Assembly (NCBI GenBank): GCA_026705465.1
Contig: JAPPAP010000019.1
Coordinates: forward strand, 109,400-173,399
Origin: a bacterium
GTDB lineage: Bacteria; Actinomycetota; Acidimicrobiia; Acidimicrobiales; Bin134
Length of the DNA: 64,000 bases
Reading direction: 5' to 3'
In this document: positions 43,042 to 50,770 of the stretch, piece after piece
How positions within the stretch are numbered: the first letter of the stretch is position 1
How the letters are laid out: the number at the start of each line of letters is the position of its first letter
Translations under genes and position numbers: made by a program
Notes under the pieces: generated by a model
Database searches by the model: none
Told to the model about the DNA's origin: nothing
Seen by the model: only the letters and a program-made list of their open reading frames with translations

Positions 43042-43992
43042 GTGGGAGCAGCTGAAGACGCCCTGGTCGGGCCCGAGGACGACAACTTCCATCCGCACTC
43101 GGATCACCCGTGGGAGACCGAGACCTGCTGGTACGCCTTCTGCGTCCCCGAGCGCAACCTGATGGGCTACCTCTACACCTGGATCCGCCCCAACCTGGGC
43201 ATCTGCGGAGGCGGCACCCTGGTGTGGGACGACACCGCCTACCTACCGTGGGAAGTGCCGTTCTTCGACTACAACCACAGCATCCCGCTGCCCGAGGGCC
43301 TCGACCTGCGAGACGCCACCCTGCCCACCGGGATGCGGGTGAAGGTGATCGAGCCGCTCACCAGCTACGAGCTGGGCTACCGCTACCCCTACAAGGACAT
43401 GTTCGAGGCCGAGCTGCGCTTCGACGCCCTCACCTCGCCCCACGTGTTCACCCGGGGCGAGCCACCCTTCACCATCGCCAGCCACATCGACCAGCCCGGC
43501 CGGGTCACCGGGCGCATCCGTCTGCACGGCGAAGACATCGATGTGGACTGCTGCGCCATGCGGGACCGGTCGTGGGGGCCCCGCTCCGATCTCCAGGGCT
43601 TCCGCATCGGCTACGCCTTCGCCACCACGTCGTCGCAGAGCGCCTTTCTGTGCTACTCGCTGCCCAAGCCCGACAGCGACCCCATCAACGCCGGCTACTA
43701 CCTGCGCGACGGCGTGAGGGCCGACATCAAAAGCGGCGAACGCCGGGTGGAGCGGGATCCCGTCCACGGCTACGCCACCGCCTTCGAGATCGAGGCGGTA
43801 GACGAGCTCGGCCGGGAGCTGCGGGCCATCGGCACGCCGGTGAGCCGCATCATCTTCAACCCCTATCCCAAGATGCTCACCTGGGTGAGCACCACCGCCT
43901 GGGACTTCGACGGCGGCACCGGCTGGGGTGAGGACCAGGACTGCTGGCGCCCCGACCAGTGGTCGGCCTACCGCCGCAGCCTCCGCCAATAG
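43042..43992 (+). CDS. CrtC/DUF7065-like lipocalin-fold protein
   Basis: A 316-residue protein of the hydroxyneurosporene synthase/DUF7064-7065-like group. Seen: ETCWYAFCVPERNLMGYLY at 26-44, the IASHIDQPGRVTGRIRLHGEDI strand pair near 157-178, and the diagnostic MRDRSWGPR near 187. In this fold the RDRSWG motif lines the substrate pocket. Members in actinobacteria sit by steroid, terpenoid or LLM genes. Start is GTG 43042, with GAAGGAG upstream. The LLM oxidoreductase follows 24 nt downstream on the same strand. Confidence 0.72.
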   Translation: MGAAEDALVGPEDDNFHPHSDHPWETETCWYAFCVPERNLMGYLYTWIRPNLGICGGGTLVWDDTAYLPWEVPFFDYNHSIPLPEGLDLRDATLPTGMRVKVIEPLTSYELGYRYPYKDMFEAELRFDALTSPHVFTRGEPPFTIASHIDQPGRVTGRIRLHGEDIDVDCCAMRDRSWGPRSDLQGFRIGYAFATTSSQSAFLCYSLPKPDSDPINAGYYLRDGVRADIKSGERRVERDPVHGYATAFEIEAVDELGRELRAIGTPVSRIIFNPYPKMLTWVSTTAWDFDGGTGWGEDQDCWRPDQWSAYRRSLRQ

Positions 43993-44016
43993 CCCTGCGC
44001 CAGTAGGGTCTGCGCC

Positions 44017-44994
44017 ATGTTCACCTGCCGATTCGAGCTGCGAGTCCCCCCGTTCGCCGATGTGACCCACGCCCAGTTGCACAGCGAGTACCTGGACATG
44101 GTCTCGTGGTGCGACAACAACGGCATCGCCACCGTCATCGTGTCGGAGCACCACGGCGCCGACGACGGGTTCATGTGCTCCCCGCTGGTGCTGGCCAGCG
44201 CGGCGTTGGCCCGCACCGACAACATCATGGTGGCCATCTCGGCGCTGTTGCTGCCGTTCCACGACCCCATCCGCATCGCCGAGGACATCGCCACCATCGA
44301 CCTGATGGCCCCGGGCCGCCTATCGGTGACCATGGGGGTGGGCTACCGGGAATTCGAGTTCGACATGTTCGAAAAGGACCGCACCCGACGGGGCCGCGAC
44401 ACCGAGGAGGCCATCGAGCTCATCTTGCGGTGCTGGAGCGGCGAGCCTTTCGAGCACGAGGGACGCACCATCTGGGTCACGCCTAAACCGGTCACCGAGC
44501 CCCACCCGGTGCTGATGGTGGGCGGTTCGGTCAAGGCGTCGGCGCTACGGGCGGCCCGGCTGGGCCTGCCCTTCTCCCCCTCCACCCCCGACCAGTCGCT
44601 GGCCGACCTCTATTACGCCGAGGCGGCCCGGCTGGGCTATGAGACGCCGTTCGCCATCGTGCCCGACGGCCCGTCGATGGTCATGGTCACCGAGGACCCG
44701 GAACGCACCTGGGCCGCCATCGAGCGCCACGCCCTTTACGACGCTGGGCTGTACAACAGCTGGCAGTACGACGATCACCACAACCTCACCGCGGTGGACG
44801 CCGACGACGTGGCCGGGCTGGCGGCTAGCGGCCAGTGGGATGTGCTCACCCCCGAGGAGTGCGCCCAACTGGTGCGGGACAAGGGCAGCGCCATGCTGCA
44901 CCCGTTGGTGGGCGGCATCGATCCCGCCATCGGCTGGGAGAGCCTGGAGCTGACCAAGAACCGGGTCATGCCGCTATTAGCCGCCGATGAGTAA
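44017..44994 (+). CDS. LLM-class flavin-dependent oxidoreductase
   Basis: A 325-residue luciferase-like TIM barrel. Seen: TVIVSEHHGADDGFMCSPLVL near 44-64, NIMVAISALLLPFHDPIRIAEDIATIDLMAPGRLSVTMGVGYRE across 75-118 (flavin-binding HD and GxGxR-type region), and LMVGGSVKASALRAARLGLPF near 165. The EHH motif favours FMN-type enzymes such as limonene- or alkanal monooxygenase-like members. It is part of a plus-strand set with the CrtC-like gene and the following Cys-rich protein, whose start overlaps its 3' end by 8 nt. Confidence 0.9.
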   Translation: MFTCRFELRVPPFADVTHAQLHSEYLDMVSWCDNNGIATVIVSEHHGADDGFMCSPLVLASAALARTDNIMVAISALLLPFHDPIRIAEDIATIDLMAPGRLSVTMGVGYREFEFDMFEKDRTRRGRDTEEAIELILRCWSGEPFEHEGRTIWVTPKPVTEPHPVLMVGGSVKASALRAARLGLPFSPSTPDQSLADLYYAEAARLGYETPFAIVPDGPSMVMVTEDPERTWAAIERHALYDAGLYNSWQYDDHHNLTAVDADDVAGLAASGQWDVLTPEECAQLVRDKGSAMLHPLVGGIDPAIGWESLELTKNRVMPLLAADE

Positions 44995-45922
44995 TTCCGG
45001 CCAGCGCCTGTTGAGCTCCGAGGAGCTAATCAAGCTCAGCCAACCGCCCCGGGCCGATCTGGTCGACGCACTGGCGGTGAGCCCCGAGGCCGCGGTAGAG
45101 GCGTTCCGGCGCATTGACCGGGCCTACCGGAACTTCATCGACGGGTTCGGGGCGTGGATTGCCCAAACCCAGCGCTTCGTGGACGACCGCTACGGCGCCA
45201 AGGGATTGGCCAAGATCGGCTCGGCCGACGACGCCTATCGGTCGGCGCTGCTGCACAGCCTGACCGACGAGGACGTGTCCGGTCGCCACCAACCCGACCG
45301 GGCCGACCACATCGCCGGGCTCATCGAAGCTGGCGATCACGAGGCCGCTCTGGCCGCCTTCGACGCCTTGGAGGCCAGCTACCGCCGGATCCACGATGTG
45401 GAGGGCGACCGGGTGGCGTCAGTGCTGTCGCAGGTGTACCGGGCCTGGGGACCCGATGTGCTGGAAGAGAGCATCCGATTCGCCGGCGAGCAGACGCTTT
45501 TGGGATGGATGCCCCGCGATGTGGCCCGACCGGCCGAGGTGCGGGTGCGCCAGTGGGCCGGCATGCAGAAGGGCAACTTCGCCGACATCACCGTGGAAGA
45601 GAATGACGACGCCTTTGTAATCACCGTCCATCTGTGCGGCACCTGCGGCCGCCAAGTGTCAAACGGCTGCTACGGAGAGACGCTGGACTTGGCCGTGGTG
45701 ACCGAAGACCACCCCCTCACCTTCGGCAAGGGCCCCGCCCCCATCTACCGCACCCATGTTTCGGTGATGCATTTCTGGGTGCCGATGGAGCGCACCGGGG
45801 TGCCGTGGCCGGTGATCCAGTGCCCGGCGGGGATGGGCGCGGGACCGTGCCAGATCATGCTGTACAAGGATCCGGCAGCTACCCCGCCAGAGGCTTATGC
45901 CTTCGCTACTGGGAGCGGATGA
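44987..45922 (+). CDS. Hypothetical protein with Cys-rich C-terminal domain
   Basis: A 311-residue protein without a recognised family. Residues 1-200 are helical and charged. The C-terminal 110 residues contain CGTCG, NGCYG, an EDHPLTF-type His, VMHFW and a final CP..GMGAGPC, suggesting a metal or cofactor site built from Cys and His. It overlaps the LLM gene by 8 nt, so the two are translationally coupled and probably work together. Its stop codon lies inside the antisense tRNA-Gly acceptor stem. Confidence 0.7.
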   Translation: MSNSGQRLLSSEELIKLSQPPRADLVDALAVSPEAAVEAFRRIDRAYRNFIDGFGAWIAQTQRFVDDRYGAKGLAKIGSADDAYRSALLHSLTDEDVSGRHQPDRADHIAGLIEAGDHEAALAAFDALEASYRRIHDVEGDRVASVLSQVYRAWGPDVLEESIRFAGEQTLLGWMPRDVARPAEVRVRQWAGMQKGNFADITVEENDDAFVITVHLCGTCGRQVSNGCYGETLDLAVVTEDHPLTFGKGPAPIYRTHVSVMHFWVPMERTGVPWPVIQCPAGMGAGPCQIMLYKDPAATPPEAYAFATGSG

Positions 45923-45986
45923 CCGGGCTCGAACCGGCGACCTACACCTTGGCAAGGTGTCGCTCTACCAACTGAGCTACATCCGC
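45914..45986 (-). tRNA. tRNA-Gly (anticodon GCC)
   Basis: A cloverleaf on the minus strand. Acceptor stem GCGGATG pairs with CATCCGC, the D-arm is GCTC..GAGC, and anticodon stem ACACC/GGTGT has loop TTGCCAA giving GCC. The T-arm contains GGTTCGAGCCC and the discriminator is U. It overlaps the 3' end of the Cys-rich gene by 9 nt on the opposite strand. Confidence 0.95.
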
Positions 45987-46035
45987 AGGACGGCCCAGCA
46001 TAGCAAGCCGCCGTTGGGACACTCACAGCAATGGG

Positions 46036-46638
46036 TCAGCGGCCGGCCGCCTCCAGCAAGGCCACGGCGCGGGGGCTCAACTCCAAGTCTTGGGCGATTC
46101 GGCGGGCGGCCGGGCTCATCTTGGCCAGGGTCTTGGCCAACACTTCGGCCATGTGGTCGTCGCCCAGCTTGTCGGCCAGCTCATCGAACTGGGTTTGCAG
46201 GAACACCAGGCACAGGGCGTCCTCGTGGGTTTGCACCCGGGGGTCGGTGGCCATGCCCCGCTTGGCCACGATGGCCGACACGTCGGCGGCGAAGGCGTCG
46301 TCGTAGCCCACTGCGGTGACGATGTCGGCCACGTCGGAGGCGTGGCGCTTGGCTTGGGCGGTGCGCCACCGCAGGTAGCCGGCCCGACCCTCGGGATAGT
46401 CGGAGCGGGGCAACGCCCAGCGCCGCAGGTGATGGGCTCGGGCCGCCACCAACTGGGCATCGTGGGCATCAGGGTCGAGGCGCAGCACCCACTCGGACAT
46501 CAGCTCGGCGTGGGCCTGCTCCTTGGGCCGGACCTGGCCGTCGACCTCGATGGTGTGGGGATCGTCGGCGTTGGCGGCGTCGATGGCGTCCAGAGCGGCC
46601 CGCAAGCGCTCGCTCGGAATCGCAGCGTCAGTGGCCAT
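46036..46638 (-). CDS. DUF4202-family protein
   Basis: A 200-residue helical protein of DUF4202. Seen: ALDAIDAANADDPHTIEVDGQ near 15, the His/Glu-rich KEQAHAELMSEWVLRLDPDAHDAQLVAARAHHLRRWALPRSDYP across 39-82, YLRWRTAQAKRHA near 89, and QTHEDALCLVFLQTQFDELA near 136. The pattern of His, Glu and Asp resembles an HD-like metal site. The function is not established. It follows the fpg operon on the same strand with 9 nt to the preceding small gene, so it may belong to that transcript. Confidence 0.85.
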   Translation of the reverse strand: MATDAAIPSERLRAALDAIDAANADDPHTIEVDGQVRPKEQAHAELMSEWVLRLDPDAHDAQLVAARAHHLRRWALPRSDYPEGRAGYLRWRTAQAKRHASDVADIVTAVGYDDAFAADVSAIVAKRGMATDPRVQTHEDALCLVFLQTQFDELADKLGDDHMAEVLAKTLAKMSPAARRIAQDLELSPRAVALLEAAGR

Positions 46639-46647
46639 GGTCTTCGG

Positions 46648-46875
46648 TCAGGAATCAGCAGGCGGACGCAAGTCCACCCGCAGAACCAGAAACCCGTCTT
46701 CGATGGCGCCGGTGGCATCGCCGATGATGGCGAAGTCTTGAAAGTCCTCCTGGGCCCGGCGGATGAACAGGGTCCGCTCCTCGCCCCCCACCGGCGGCAG
46801 CGGACGGTTCCTCACCGCCTCGGCCCGCTCCCGGAACCGGGTGATCATCGCATCTACGTCCAGTTCGTCGGCCAT
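46648..46875 (-). CDS. Small conserved hypothetical protein
   Basis: A 75-residue acidic protein: a helical N-terminus (LDVDAMITRFRERAEAVRNR), a middle segment with PPVGGEERTLFIRRAQEDFQDFA, and a beta-like tail ending in LVLRVDLRPP. Similar small proteins of actinobacteria have the same layout, but no function is known to me. The ATG at 46875 shares one nucleotide with the stop of the membrane protein upstream (TGATG), indicating coupling. It is likely real because its codon use and length match its neighbours. Confidence 0.6.
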   Translation of the reverse strand: MADELDVDAMITRFRERAEAVRNRPLPPVGGEERTLFIRRAQEDFQDFAIIGDATGAIEDGFLVLRVDLRPPADS

Positions 46876-47231
46876 CAACTGAGCGTATCGTCTGCCTCGG
46901 GGCTGTCCCGCGGATCTTTCTGGCTCTTGCGAGGGGTGTCGCCGGCCCGCACCCAGTACACGAATGTGCCCAACAGGGCTATAACCGCTACTGCGATCAG
47001 CAGGGCCATCACCAGCCGGATCTCATCATCGGAATCGGACGGCGATGGAGCAGACCCGGCGTCAGGCTGCTCAGCCTGCGCGATCGGATCAGACAGCTCC
47101 AAAGCGCCTGCCGCCGATCCCAACGCAGCGGCCCCCAACAACACCGCCAAGACAAGCCCGAAGACCGCAAGCCTCCTTATCAGCACAAGGTCCAGTCTCG
47201 CGCGCCGTTTGAGCGCGACGGAGCCGGTCAA
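46875..47231 (-). CDS. Small two-pass membrane protein, hypothetical
   Basis: A 118-residue protein with a basic N-terminus (KRRARLDLVLIRR), a hydrophobic segment near 24-42, an acidic Ser/Pro/Asp linker and a second hydrophobic segment near 70-92 (MALLIAVAVIALLGTFVYWV), ending in a charged tail. The TTG at 47231 was chosen because it overlaps the glycosylase stop by 4 nt (TTGA), mirroring the ATGA/GTGA couplings elsewhere. Starts further upstream would overlap that gene by about 80 nt. No family is recognised. Confidence 0.5.
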   Translation of the reverse strand: MTGSVALKRRARLDLVLIRRLAVFGLVLAVLLGAAALGSAAGALELSDPIAQAEQPDAGSAPSPSDSDDEIRLVMALLIAVAVIALLGTFVYWVRAGDTPRKSQKDPRDSPEADDTLS

Positions 47232-48025
47232 TGCTGGTGCTGGGGGCAGGAATAGGTGGTGCGCCCGCCGATTGTCCGGCGATCCAGCGGCTCGCCGTCC
47301 AGGGGGCACGAGCCGCCCCTGACTCGGGCCTGGTGGAGGTCACCGGTGTGGGAGCCGCCCCGCTCGGTCAGTTCGGCCACCGTCGATCTAATTCCCAGGG
47401 CCAGCCGCTCCTGCTCAGCGTTGGTCAGCGCGCCAGCCTCCCGTGTCGGATCCAGGCCTATACGCCACAGGATTTCGTCCACCAGCAGGTTTCCCAACCC
47501 GGCCACCCGGTGCTGGTCGAGCAGCCGGGCCTTCAGTGCGGTACGGCTCCCTTCCAGGGCGGCGGCCAGCTGCTCGGCGGCTAACTCGAAGGCGTCAGGG
47601 CCGAGGCGGGTGTCATCGGGGTCCAGCTCTACGCCGCCGAGGCGCCGGGGGTCGACGATGACCAGAGTGCCCTCGTCGTCGAAGCCCAGCTCGAACCGGC
47701 GCCACTCGGGAAGGACCTTGGCGCTGGAGTACTCCAGCTTCTCGATCGCGGCGCGACCGTCCACCACCAGCCTCCCGGTCATGCCGAACCGAAGGCCCAA
47801 CACCGCGCTGGCCTGGCCGTCGGAATGGCCGAAGTCCATCATCAGGAGCTTGCCCGTGCGGCGCAGACCGACAACGGTTTGGCCCTCCAAGGCCAAAGCC
47901 AGCGCTTGAGCGTCGGCGCCCCCTTTGATGAACCAGTCGTCGGGAGCATGAACCGCCGAGACTTTGCGACCCACAGCTGCTTCGGCGGCTCGGCGGTAGT
48001 ACTCGACCTCGATGATCTCAGGCAG
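47228..48025 (-). CDS. Fpg/Nei-family DNA glycosylase, CTG start
   Basis: A 265-residue bifunctional DNA glycosylase/AP lyase that removes oxidised bases. The catalytic N-terminus must read (fMet)-Pro-Glu; the only in-frame codon giving it is CTG at 48025-48023, followed by PEIIEVEYYRR. No ATG, GTG or TTG lies between the in-frame TAG at 48058-48056 and this CTG. Lys59 in RRTGKLL is the conserved damage-binding residue. The C-terminal zinc finger is altered: CPLD at 240-243 and CPQH at 260-263 replace the usual two CxxC pairs. It is co-transcribed behind metX and the trans-sulfuration enzyme. Confidence 0.88.
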   Translation of the reverse strand: MPEIIEVEYYRRAAEAAVGRKVSAVHAPDDWFIKGGADAQALALALEGQTVVGLRRTGKLLMMDFGHSDGQASAVLGLRFGMTGRLVVDGRAAIEKLEYSSAKVLPEWRRFELGFDDEGTLVIVDPRRLGGVELDPDDTRLGPDAFELAAEQLAAALEGSRTALKARLLDQHRVAGLGNLLVDEILWRIGLDPTREAGALTNAEQERLALGIRSTVAELTERGGSHTGDLHQARVRGGSCPLDGEPLDRRTIGGRTTYSCPQHQH

Positions 48026-48055
48026 TGGCCCCGACCTCTCGTGGCTCCAAACGGG

Positions 48056-49291
48056 CTACGCCGTGGCCTTGTCGGCGGCGTGCAGCAGGTCGGCAACCAC
48101 ATCGTCGCCGTGCTCCAGGCCCACCGACACCCGGATGGTGCCCGGCCCGATGCCGGCCGCGTCCAACTCGTCGGGGGTCAGCCCGGCATGGGTGGTGGAG
48201 GCCGAGTGGGTGACCAGCGTCTCGGGCCCGCCCAGCGAAGTGGCGATCTGGGCCAGCTTCACCGCTTCGACGAACCGCTCCCCCGCCTCGTGCCCGCTGA
48301 CGAGGTCGAAGGCCAAAAGCCCGCCGAACATCCGCATCTGCCGCTTGGCCAACTCGTGCTGGGGATGGGAGGCCAAGCCGGGATAGCGCACCGACTCCAC
48401 GCCGGGGTGGTCTGACAGCGTCTCGGCCAGCCGCTGGGCGGTGGCGCTTTGGCGCTCGAGGCGAACCCCGAGGGTGCGCAGACCCCGCAGGCCGTTCATG
48501 GCGTCAAATGGGGCGGCGTTGGCCCCCTGCAAGATGGCGAATCCCCACAGCGAGGCGATCAACTCGGCGCTGCCCGACACCACCCCCAAGGTGGCGTCAT
48601 TGTGGCCGCCGAGACCCTTGGTGGCCGAGTGCAGGCTGAGGTCCACGCCGTAGTCCAGAGGCCGGGTGATGCTGGGTGGGGCGAAGGTGGCGTCTACTGC
48701 GGTCAGCGGACCGCTAATCGCACCCAGCTCCTCCAGATCGACCAAATCGAGGCGGGGGTTGGCCGGGGTCTCGGCGAACACCAGCATGGTCCGACCCGGT
48801 CGCACCGCGGCTTGGAACGCCCCCGGTTCGGTGCCGTCCACGAAGGTCACGTCGATCCCAAATCGGGGGCACACCGCTTGGAGCAGAAACTGGGTGCCGG
48901 AATAGAGCTGGCGCTGGGCCACGATGTGGTCCCCTGCCGAGCACAGGCCCAGGATCACGCAGCTGACCGCTCCCATGCCCGACGCGAAGGCCCGGGAGGC
49001 CTCCGCCCCCTCCAATTCGGCCATGGCCTCCTCGAAGGCCGCCACGGTAGGGTTGCCGTTGCGGGTGTAGTAGTGGCTCTCGGCCGGATCGAGCGCCATG
49101 CGCCGGCCTTCTTCCAGCGACGCAATGCGAAACGTGGTGGAGGGGTAAAGCGACGGGGCCAGTTCCGCCCCGCCGATGCGCCGGCCGGCCAAGACGGCCA
49201 GGGTGTCGGGGTGGGAGAACCCCGCGGGATCGGGAGCAGCCACGGCATTGGGGGCGGCGGCGGCCTCGTCCCAACCAGTGTCAGCTGACAT
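48056..49291 (-). CDS. PLP-dependent trans-sulfuration enzyme (cystathionine gamma-synthase/O-acetylhomoserine-type)
   Basis: A 411-residue Cys/Met-metabolism PLP enzyme. Seen: an N-terminal LAPSLYPSTTF loop near 46, HYYTRNGNPTVAAFEEAMAELEGAE near 69-93, and the PLP lysine in LSLHSATKGLGGHND near 222. It joins O-acetylhomoserine with cysteine or sulfide in methionine synthesis. Its start overlaps the end of metX by 11 nt, and both lie behind the SAM-family riboswitch, which supports a methionine biosynthetic role. Distinguishing synthase, sulfhydrylase and lyase activity would need biochemical data. Confidence 0.9.
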   Translation of the reverse strand: MSADTGWDEAAAAPNAVAAPDPAGFSHPDTLAVLAGRRIGGAELAPSLYPSTTFRIASLEEGRRMALDPAESHYYTRNGNPTVAAFEEAMAELEGAEASRAFASGMGAVSCVILGLCSAGDHIVAQRQLYSGTQFLLQAVCPRFGIDVTFVDGTEPGAFQAAVRPGRTMLVFAETPANPRLDLVDLEELGAISGPLTAVDATFAPPSITRPLDYGVDLSLHSATKGLGGHNDATLGVVSGSAELIASLWGFAILQGANAAPFDAMNGLRGLRTLGVRLERQSATAQRLAETLSDHPGVESVRYPGLASHPQHELAKRQMRMFGGLLAFDLVSGHEAGERFVEAVKLAQIATSLGGPETLVTHSASTTHAGLTPDELDAAGIGPGTIRVSVGLEHGDDVVADLLHAADKATA

Positions 49292-50537
49292 GGCTGCCTA
49301 CCTTCTCCAGAAAGTCCTTGATGGCCTGGCCCACGGCCTCGTCTTCCAGCAGGAACCCGTCGTGGCCATGGGGGCTGTCCACCACCGTGTAGACACAGCG
49401 GCCGCCGGCGGCCACCACCGCGTCGTGGAGCTCCACCTGTTGGCGGGGCGGGTACAGCGTGTCGCTGGTGATGCTCAGCGACAGCACCGGCGCCTTTATC
49501 CGGCCGACGGCCGGGGCGATGCCGCCCCGGTCCCGGCCGATGTCGTGCAGGTCCATCACCCGATTGAGCACCAGGTAGGTGTTGGCGTCGAATCGGCGGA
49601 CCAGCTTCTCTCCGTGGTAATCGAGGTATGACTCCACCTGGAACCGGTCCCAGGCGCCGTACACCGAGTGGATGTCGAACAGATCTCGTCCGAAGCGGTC
49701 TTCGAACACCTCATCGGACCGGTAGGTGATCTGGGCCAGCGACCGGGCGACGGCCAGGCCGGCATGGGGGCCATGGCCAGGCGGGTTGTCGTAGTAGTCG
49801 CCGCCTTGCCAGTTGGGATCCAGTGCCAAGGCGGTGCGGCCTACCGCCGACCAGCCGATCTGCTGGGCGCTGGCCGCCATGCACCCGGCCAGCGAGCACA
49901 CTGAGCTCACTCGGTCGGGGAACATCACTCCCCACTCCAGGGCCTGCATGGCCCCCATGGAGCCGCCAACCACGGTCAGCCACCGCCGGACCCCGAGGTG
50001 ATCGGCCAACCGGCGCTGGGTGCGCACGATGTCGCGCACCGTCACCGTGGGGAACGACGATCCGTAGGGCTCACCGGTGTCGGGGTTGGGCGACGACGGC
50101 CCGGTGGTGCCCTGGCAGCCGCCCAGCACGTTGGCGCACACCACAAACAGCTCATTGGTGTCCAGCGCCTTTCCGGGGCCGACCATCTCACCCCACCATC
50201 CCGGCGTGGGATGGCCGTGGCCGGCGTCGCCCGACACGTGCGAGTCGCCGGTGAGGGCGTGGCAGATCAGCACTGCGTTGGATCCATCGGAGGCCAACTG
50301 CCCCCAGGTCTCGTAGGCCACGGTGACGTCCCGGAGCGACCCACCGCCCTCCAGCTCAAAGGAATGCGGTCGGTCAACGGTGAAGAACTGGCGGTTGCCA
50401 GGGGGATCGCCCGGCCGCCACGCGCCGGTCACCGGAAGGTCGGCGCTGTAACCCCGAGGGTGGTCTTGCGGGGGCCTTGCTACGGCCAGCTCAGGAGGAG
50501 GATCGCTCACGCGGCTGCGCTTCTTGCCGGCTGCCAT
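49281..50537 (-). CDS. metX: Homoserine O-acetyltransferase
   Basis: A 418-residue alpha/beta-hydrolase-fold acyltransferase that acetylates homoserine for methionine synthesis. Seen: VAYETWGQL near 73, ICHALTGDSH near 90, the nucleophile elbow GGSMGAMQALEW near 190 (Ser), SITSDTLYPPRQQ near 350 (Asp) and DSPHGHDGFL near 385 (His). The first 45 residues are a non-conserved extension. The ATG at 50537 has GGGAGGA 4 nt upstream; that ribosome site can pair with CCTCCC at 50561-50566. A SAM-family riboswitch lies about 90 nt upstream. Confidence 0.94.
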   Translation of the reverse strand: MAAGKKRSRVSDPPPELAVARPPQDHPRGYSADLPVTGAWRPGDPPGNRQFFTVDRPHSFELEGGGSLRDVTVAYETWGQLASDGSNAVLICHALTGDSHVSGDAGHGHPTPGWWGEMVGPGKALDTNELFVVCANVLGGCQGTTGPSSPNPDTGEPYGSSFPTVTVRDIVRTQRRLADHLGVRRWLTVVGGSMGAMQALEWGVMFPDRVSSVCSLAGCMAASAQQIGWSAVGRTALALDPNWQGGDYYDNPPGHGPHAGLAVARSLAQITYRSDEVFEDRFGRDLFDIHSVYGAWDRFQVESYLDYHGEKLVRRFDANTYLVLNRVMDLHDIGRDRGGIAPAVGRIKAPVLSLSITSDTLYPPRQQVELHDAVVAAGGRCVYTVVDSPHGHDGFLLEDEAVGQAIKDFLEKVGSHVS

Positions 50538-50541
50538 GGGT

Positions 50542-50566
50542 CCTCCCTTCGTCTGTCTAGGGGAGG
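50542..50566 (-). promoter_or_regulatory. Ribosome-site-sequestering hairpin before metX
   Basis: In the metX leader, CCUCCC (from 50561-50566) can pair with the Shine-Dalgarno GGGAGG (from 50542-50547) across a 13-nt loop. This would hide the metX ribosome site and give the upstream SAM-type riboswitch a translational output. The alternative anti-structure was not resolved. Confidence 0.5.
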
Positions 50567-50627
50567 GCCACCGCTGGCACAGCGGAATAGCACGGACACT
50601 TGGTTGCCTCCGCCTTGGCCAGAGGCC

Positions 50628-50735
50628 ACATCCCCCGCCGAAGCGGGCGAGCACCTTGGGTGTCCCTCCCAGGTTGCTGGACTCCCCGCCCGAACACGCT
50701 GTGTCGGACGTTGAGCCGCTCTTGATGTACCCCAC
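50628..50735 (-). promoter_or_regulatory. SAM-family riboswitch (SAM-I/IV type)
   Basis: The metX leader carries the SAM-clan core. It has ATCAAGAG (50719-50726), AGCAACC (50672-50678) leading into an ACCTGGG/CCCAAGGT hairpin, AAGGTGCTCG (50648-50657), and a CCCGC-TTCG-GCGGG hairpin at 50633-50647. ACATC at the 5' end pairs with GATGT at 50628-50632 to close P1. Gene context (metX and the trans-sulfuration gene) agrees. Whether it is SAM-I, SAM-IV or the SAM-I/IV variant is not settled. Binding of S-adenosylmethionine would lower expression. Confidence 0.8.
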
Positions 50736-50770
50736 CAGGGTAGCGGGGCGCCTGTCTCAGGCTCAACCTT

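Noticed and set aside
49300..50735. Start of metX at 50735
   Set aside because: That start lies inside the riboswitch; the ATG at 50537 has a strong ribosome site and the usual protein length.
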